Shown: positions 60,719 through 64,000 of the stretch, in pieces
Numbering within the stretch: the stretch's first letter is position 1
Layout: every line of letters starts with the position of its first letter
Assembly: GCA_034927815.1 (NCBI GenBank)
Contig: JAYFPK010000015.1
Span: 1-64,000 of the forward strand
Direction: 5' to 3'
DNA length: 64,000 nt
Source: Limiplasma sp034927815
GTDB lineage: Bacteria; Bacillota; Clostridia; Christensenellales; Aristaeellaceae
Made by a program: the position numbers and the translations under genes
Notes under the pieces: model-generated
Seen by the model: only the letters and a program-made list of their open reading frames with translations
What the model was told of the DNA's origin: nothing
The model's database searches: none

Positions 60719-61615
60719 TCACTGGTTGTCCTTGCTGCCAACCTTGAACTGGATGATGGTGATGAATACGATGATCAGAAACAGCACCGTGGACATGGCC
60801 GCCGCCGGGCCCACCTGCTGCAGGCGGAAGGCCTGCCGCCAAATGTAGTGTACCACCGTATCCGTGGTTCCCAGGGGTCCCCCGGCGGTCATGGTGAAGG
60901 AGGGAATGAACAGCTTGATGGCGTCCATGGTGGTAATAATCATCACAAACAGCGTGATTTTTTTCACCATGGGGATGGTGATGTAGAAAAACTCCTGGAG
61001 GGCGCTGGCCCCGTCAATTTTGGTGGCCTCCCGCACCTCCCCGGGAATCTCTTGCAAGCCGCTGAGGAAAATCACCATAAAATAGCCCCAGGATTTCCAA
61101 ATGCAGGTGATGCCCACGCATAGGAGCGCCTCCACCTTGGAGGACAAAAAGCGCATGGGCGCAAAGCCCAAAAAGCCCAGGATGGTATTGGCAAGGCCGA
61201 AGGTGGGGTTGTAAATCTGCTTCCACATGATGGCCACCGCCACAAAGGAGGTGATGGCCGGAATGAAGTACACCGTGCGAAAAAAGGCGATTCCTTTCAT
61301 CTTCTGGTTCACAAACACCGCCATGACCAGCGCGATGGCGGTTTGAACGGGCACGATGAAAATCGCCAGCTTGAACGTGACCCCCAAGGAGTTCAAAAAG
61401 TCGGAGTTCAGGAAGGCGTTCTTGAAATTGGCGATGCCAATGTAGCGTCCCGCGCCGGACATGATGTTATAATCCGTAAAGGCCAGCCCGAAGAGCTGAA
61501 CGGCGGGATAGATGAAAAACAAGCCGATCACGCAAAGGGCGGGAAGAATAAAGGTATACCCTGCCGCATTTTCATGAAGCCGCTTCCGCTTCCTGGCATC
61601 CATGGATAGGATCAT
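60719..61615 (-). CDS. Sugar ABC importer permease, MalF type
   Basis: A 298-residue permease with six membrane segments. The EAA-like loop reads REATKIDGASALQEF, followed by FYITIPMVKK. GAGGGG 9 bases before the ATG at 61615 supports it over the GTG at 61624. It follows the binding-protein gene across a gap holding a large hairpin. Confidence 0.9.
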   Translation of the reverse strand: MILSMDARKRKRLHENAAGYTFILPALCVIGLFFIYPAVQLFGLAFTDYNIMSGAGRYIGIANFKNAFLNSDFLNSLGVTFKLAIFIVPVQTAIALVMAVFVNQKMKGIAFFRTVYFIPAITSFVAVAIMWKQIYNPTFGLANTILGFLGFAPMRFLSSKVEALLCVGITCIWKSWGYFMVIFLSGLQEIPGEVREATKIDGASALQEFFYITIPMVKKITLFVMIITTMDAIKLFIPSFTMTAGGPLGTTDTVVHYIWRQAFRLQQVGPAAAMSTVLFLIIVFITIIQFKVGSKDNQ

Positions 61616-61642
61616 CAAGAACACCCCTCGTTTTCAAGTCAC

Positions 61643-61693
61643 GGGCGCGAATGGAATGCCCTTTACAGGGATGCGGCATTCTCATTCGCGCCC
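61643..61693 (-). promoter_or_regulatory. Large hairpin between binding protein and permease genes
   Basis: GGGCGCGAATG pairs with CATTCGCGCCC, and just inside AATGCC pairs with GGCATT, giving a stem of 17 pairs with a small internal loop. It has no U run on the minus strand, so mRNA protection or partial attenuation is more likely than full termination. Confidence 0.55.
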
Positions 61694-61740
61694 TTTGGCC
61701 GCGTCAAGCCTTTTGCGGCAAGGTTACTTTAGGGGAAAGC

Positions 61741-62985
61741 TTATTGCACCGCGCTGAGGGCCTCGTTCATCTTCTGGGTGGCCTTCTCCACGGAGGCGTT
61801 CACGTCCTCGCCAAAGGCGACTTCGGCAAAGCAATCCATCAGGGCTTCGGAAATCTGGGGGTAGGCGGGGGTGGAGGGGCGCGCCATGGAGTTGCTGAGC
61901 ATCTGGGCCCGGATGATGTTGAAGGGATACTCCGCATAGGTGGGGTCGGCGTCCATCACGGAGGCCCGGGCGGGGATGTTCTTGGTCATATTGCACCAGA
62001 TGGCCTGGCCCTGCTTGCCGGTGATGGCCTCGATGACCTTCCAGGCCTCTTCCTTATGCTCGGAGGAAGCGGACATGCCGATGTTCCAACTGCCGGAACC
62101 GGACGCGGAGCGCGCGCCGCGGGGCATGGGGGTCACGCCCCACTGCACCTCGGGGAAGTCCCGCTCCCAGTTGCCGATGCACCAGGGGCCGTTTATCCAC
62201 ATGGCTACGCGGTCGGTTTCAAAAGCGTTGATGATATCCTCGGTGGTGGCGTATCCCTTGGCGAACAGGTCCGCATAGAACTGGATGCCCGCCTTGGACT
62301 CCGCGCTGTCAAAGTAGCCGGTGGCGGTGCTTCCGTCGGGAGCGATCACTTCGCCGCCGCCCATCCACAGCCACAGCATTTCCGTAAAGGTCTGGCCCTC
62401 GTTCTTGTTAGCCAGGGAGAACATCTGGGGCTGGATGGCGTAGCGCTGGCCGGGAATGGCCACCTTCTCGCAGACCTCCAGCAGCTCTTCAAAGGTCCAG
62501 GCTTCCTCCACCTCGGTGGGGGGAACGATGCCCAGCTCGTCAAAGATTTTCTTGTTGTAGAACAGCACGGTGTTGCTCTCGTTCAGGGGAGCGGCCCACA
62601 CCTGTCCGTTCCAGGACACGGTGGACTTGGCGGAATCCACCAGGTCGTCATAATCCGCTTTGTCCCAGTAGGTATCCAGGGGCTCCAGCACGCCGGTCAC
62701 CGCGTAGCTGGCGATGTTGGGGCCGTCCATGAGCACCAGGTCCGTGGCCTTCCCGGCGCCGTAGGCCATCTTGATCTTGTTCTCATACTCGTTTTGGGGG
62801 TATTCCACGATTTCCACGTTGAAGTCCAGGTTGGCCGCGTCAATGGCCGCCTGCAGCGCCGCCTTGGGCTGATCCGGGAAGGACGCCAGCGTGATGGTCA
62901 GTTTTTCCTCCGCCAGGGCGGGCACAGCCAGCATCACGGTCACCATCATGAGCACCGCTAGCATCAGGGAAGTAAGGCGTTTCAT
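61741..62985 (-). CDS. Sugar ABC importer binding protein
   Basis: A 414-residue family 1 binding protein. The signal peptide (MKRLTSLMLAVLMMVTVMLAVPALAEE) ends in a signal peptidase I site and has no Cys at all. Mature marks include NESNTVLFYNKKIFDELG and DRVAMWINGPWCIGNWE. GGAGGATACAC precedes the ATG. It is the first gene of the operon after the regulator and is followed by a hairpin and two permeases. The ligand is unknown, perhaps a fucosylated or ribosylated compound judging by the later genes. Confidence 0.9.
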   Translation of the reverse strand: MKRLTSLMLAVLMMVTVMLAVPALAEEKLTITLASFPDQPKAALQAAIDAANLDFNVEIVEYPQNEYENKIKMAYGAGKATDLVLMDGPNIASYAVTGVLEPLDTYWDKADYDDLVDSAKSTVSWNGQVWAAPLNESNTVLFYNKKIFDELGIVPPTEVEEAWTFEELLEVCEKVAIPGQRYAIQPQMFSLANKNEGQTFTEMLWLWMGGGEVIAPDGSTATGYFDSAESKAGIQFYADLFAKGYATTEDIINAFETDRVAMWINGPWCIGNWERDFPEVQWGVTPMPRGARSASGSGSWNIGMSASSEHKEEAWKVIEAITGKQGQAIWCNMTKNIPARASVMDADPTYAEYPFNIIRAQMLSNSMARPSTPAYPQISEALMDCFAEVAFGEDVNASVEKATQKMNEALSAVQ

Positions 62986-63131
62986 GTGTATCCTCCTTCG
63001 ATGTTGGGAAAGGTCTCTCCCTTTCCTGATTTGGATGCTCTTAGTATAGAGGGTGGCCCTCGTTTTTGATTTTTGGAATGATTGGGGAACCTTTTCCTTT
63101 GATTTGGTGTTGCCGCCTCTTCTTGGGGCGG
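62986..63131 (-). promoter_or_regulatory. Activator-type promoter with TGATT repeats
   Basis: Read on the minus strand: TATACT (63048-63043) has no good -35. Upstream are three direct AATCA copies (plus-strand TGATT at 63067-63071, 63079-63083, 63100-63104), 12 and 21 bases apart. A fourth lies at 63027-63031. The arrangement suits binding of the AraC-type regulator encoded just upstream. Confidence 0.5.
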
Positions 63132-64000
63132 TCAGCCCCCGGCTGCCTTGCCGTTTTCCTCCCGGTATTTTTTCGGAGGCATGCCATAGGTCTTTTTGAA
63201 CAGGGCGCTGAAATACGCCTGGTCGCCAAAGCCGGACTGATATGCCACCTCATAGAGCTTCAGGTTTGTGGTGCGCAGCATATCGCAGGCGTATTGGAGG
63301 CGCTTGCCCTGTACGTATTCGCTGAAGGTGTTGCCCACCTGCTTTTTGAAGATCTCGGACAGGTACCAGGGGTTCAGGAAGACCGCCTTCGCCACATCCT
63401 TGAGGGACAGCTCCCTTTGGAAATTCTCGTCGATATAGCGAAGCGCCATCTGCACCTGTTCGGAGCTGACGCCCAGGGCCGCGGGCTGCTCCATCCCGGC
63501 GAAAAGCGCCAGGGGAAGGTTCTGCTTTTGGGCCGCCTGCATCGCGTACTCCGCCTGATGGTAGCTGTCAAACAGCGCCTCCGCATTCGTGACTTCGTTG
63601 CCGCAGCCCACGCACACCCAATCCGGCGAGCCGAAGAAGCGCTGGGAAAAGTCCAGCACGCAGCTTCTGAGCCTTTCCGCCCCGGCCGCCCCGTTCTCCT
63701 GAAGCAGCAGCACGCAGCACACCTGCCAGGGGCGCTCCGCAAAGGCCATCAGCTTCCCCAAGGCAGAGAAGGCCTTCTCGCATTGCTCTTTGAACAGGGC
63801 GGCCTTCGCCCCCTCCCCCTGCGCAGCCTCCCCTTCGGCGTTTTTCCGCAGCCCGCAGCACAGCGCCTGATACCGCTCCGCTTGCATCCCATAGCGCAGA
63901 ATCTCCCGCCGCATATCGCCGCCCAAAGGCAGAAGGCCGTGGGCGGCGTCCCGGAGAAACTTCTCCCGCAGGTGCGGCAGGTCCTGGGTCGCCTGCTCCC
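63132..64000 (-). CDS. YesN-type response regulator, N-terminus cut by window
   Basis: The frame is open to the window end, so the N-terminal part, expected to hold the receiver domain, is missing. The visible 289 residues contain a linker beginning EQATQDLPHLREKFLRDAAHG, typical of YesN proteins, a middle domain, and the AraC double helix-turn-helix (last 100 residues: LSLKDVAKAVFLNPWYLSEIF then LYEVAYQSGFGDQAYFSALF). It probably activates the importer operon that follows on the same strand; a YesM-type kinase should lie just outside. Confidence 0.85.
   Translation of the reverse strand, partial: EQATQDLPHLREKFLRDAAHGLLPLGGDMRREILRYGMQAERYQALCCGLRKNAEGEAAQGEGAKAALFKEQCEKAFSALGKLMAFAERPWQVCCVLLLQENGAAGAERLRSCVLDFSQRFFGSPDWVCVGCGNEVTNAEALFDSYHQAEYAMQAAQKQNLPLALFAGMEQPAALGVSSEQVQMALRYIDENFQRELSLKDVAKAVFLNPWYLSEIFKKQVGNTFSEYVQGKRLQYACDMLRTTNLKLYEVAYQSGFGDQAYFSALFKKTYGMPPKKYREENGKAAGG

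Noticed and set aside
1..64000. CRISPR arrays, tRNA or rRNA genes
   Set aside because: No regularly spaced identical repeats, cloverleaf-like segments or rRNA-like stretches were noticed. The two repeat tracts found are short-period and have no spacers.

Overview
The window looks like a chromosome segment of a GC-rich (roughly 60 percent by eye) Bacillota, probably class Clostridia and gut or fibre associated. This rests on the gene families: CotH with DUF4956 and VTC, YitT, FeoAB with a DtxR-type regulator, YesM/YesN two-component pairs, LplB/LplC-type permeases, and a NifU-like plus GGGtGRT pair. Genes are dense and often coupled by ATGA overlaps, with strong GGAGG ribosome binding sites. 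The absence of a lipobox in all four sugar-binding proteins is unusual for a monoderm; it recalls some Christensenellales-like genomes, but I cannot place the genus.

Layout. 1-3 kb: end of a CotH-type protein, a DUF4956 membrane protein and a VTC polyphosphate polymerase. 3-6 kb: YitT membrane protein, ZIP metal transporter and an XRE/S24 LexA-like regulator. 6-14.4 kb: a LacI regulator and a seven-gene operon (Asp/Glu racemase-like protein, split transketolase, ABC sugar importer, four-carbon acid sugar kinase); two matching palindromic operators tie regulator and operon together. 14.5-16.4 kb: Fe-S scaffold-like protein with a likely CTG start, and a GGGtGRT protein. 16.4-20.3 kb: an AT-rich degenerate mobile island with a broken tyrosine integrase, an intact pair (unknown protein plus XRE/ImmA-IrrE protease) and a broken serine recombinase. 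20.8-23.9 kb: DtxR-type regulator divergent from feoAB. 24-28.6 kb: three-gene cyclic-di-GMP operon (PAS/GGDEF/HD-GYP, V4R, GGDEF).

28.7-63 kb is almost wholly carbohydrate use. A GH94/GH161-like phosphorylase and a CBM9-like protein face a YesN/YesM pair, followed by an ABC importer, a GH3 and a GH2. Next comes a block read leftwards: a GntR/LacI-type regulator, GH125, LplB/LplC-type importer, beta-mannosidase-like GH2 and GH20, a set that fits import and cytoplasmic dismantling of N-glycan fragments. Last is another leftward block: a truncated YesN-type regulator, ABC importer, GHL6/GH42M-like glycosidase, ribokinase, SIS isomerase and FucU/RbsD mutarotase. None of the glycosidases has a visible signal peptide, so oligosaccharides are probably imported and cut inside.

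Common design: every one of the four importers lacks its own ATPase gene, so a shared MsmX-type ATPase elsewhere is expected. Each binding-protein gene is followed by one or more RNA hairpins before the next gene, which should keep binding protein in excess of permease. No tRNA, rRNA or CRISPR array was seen.
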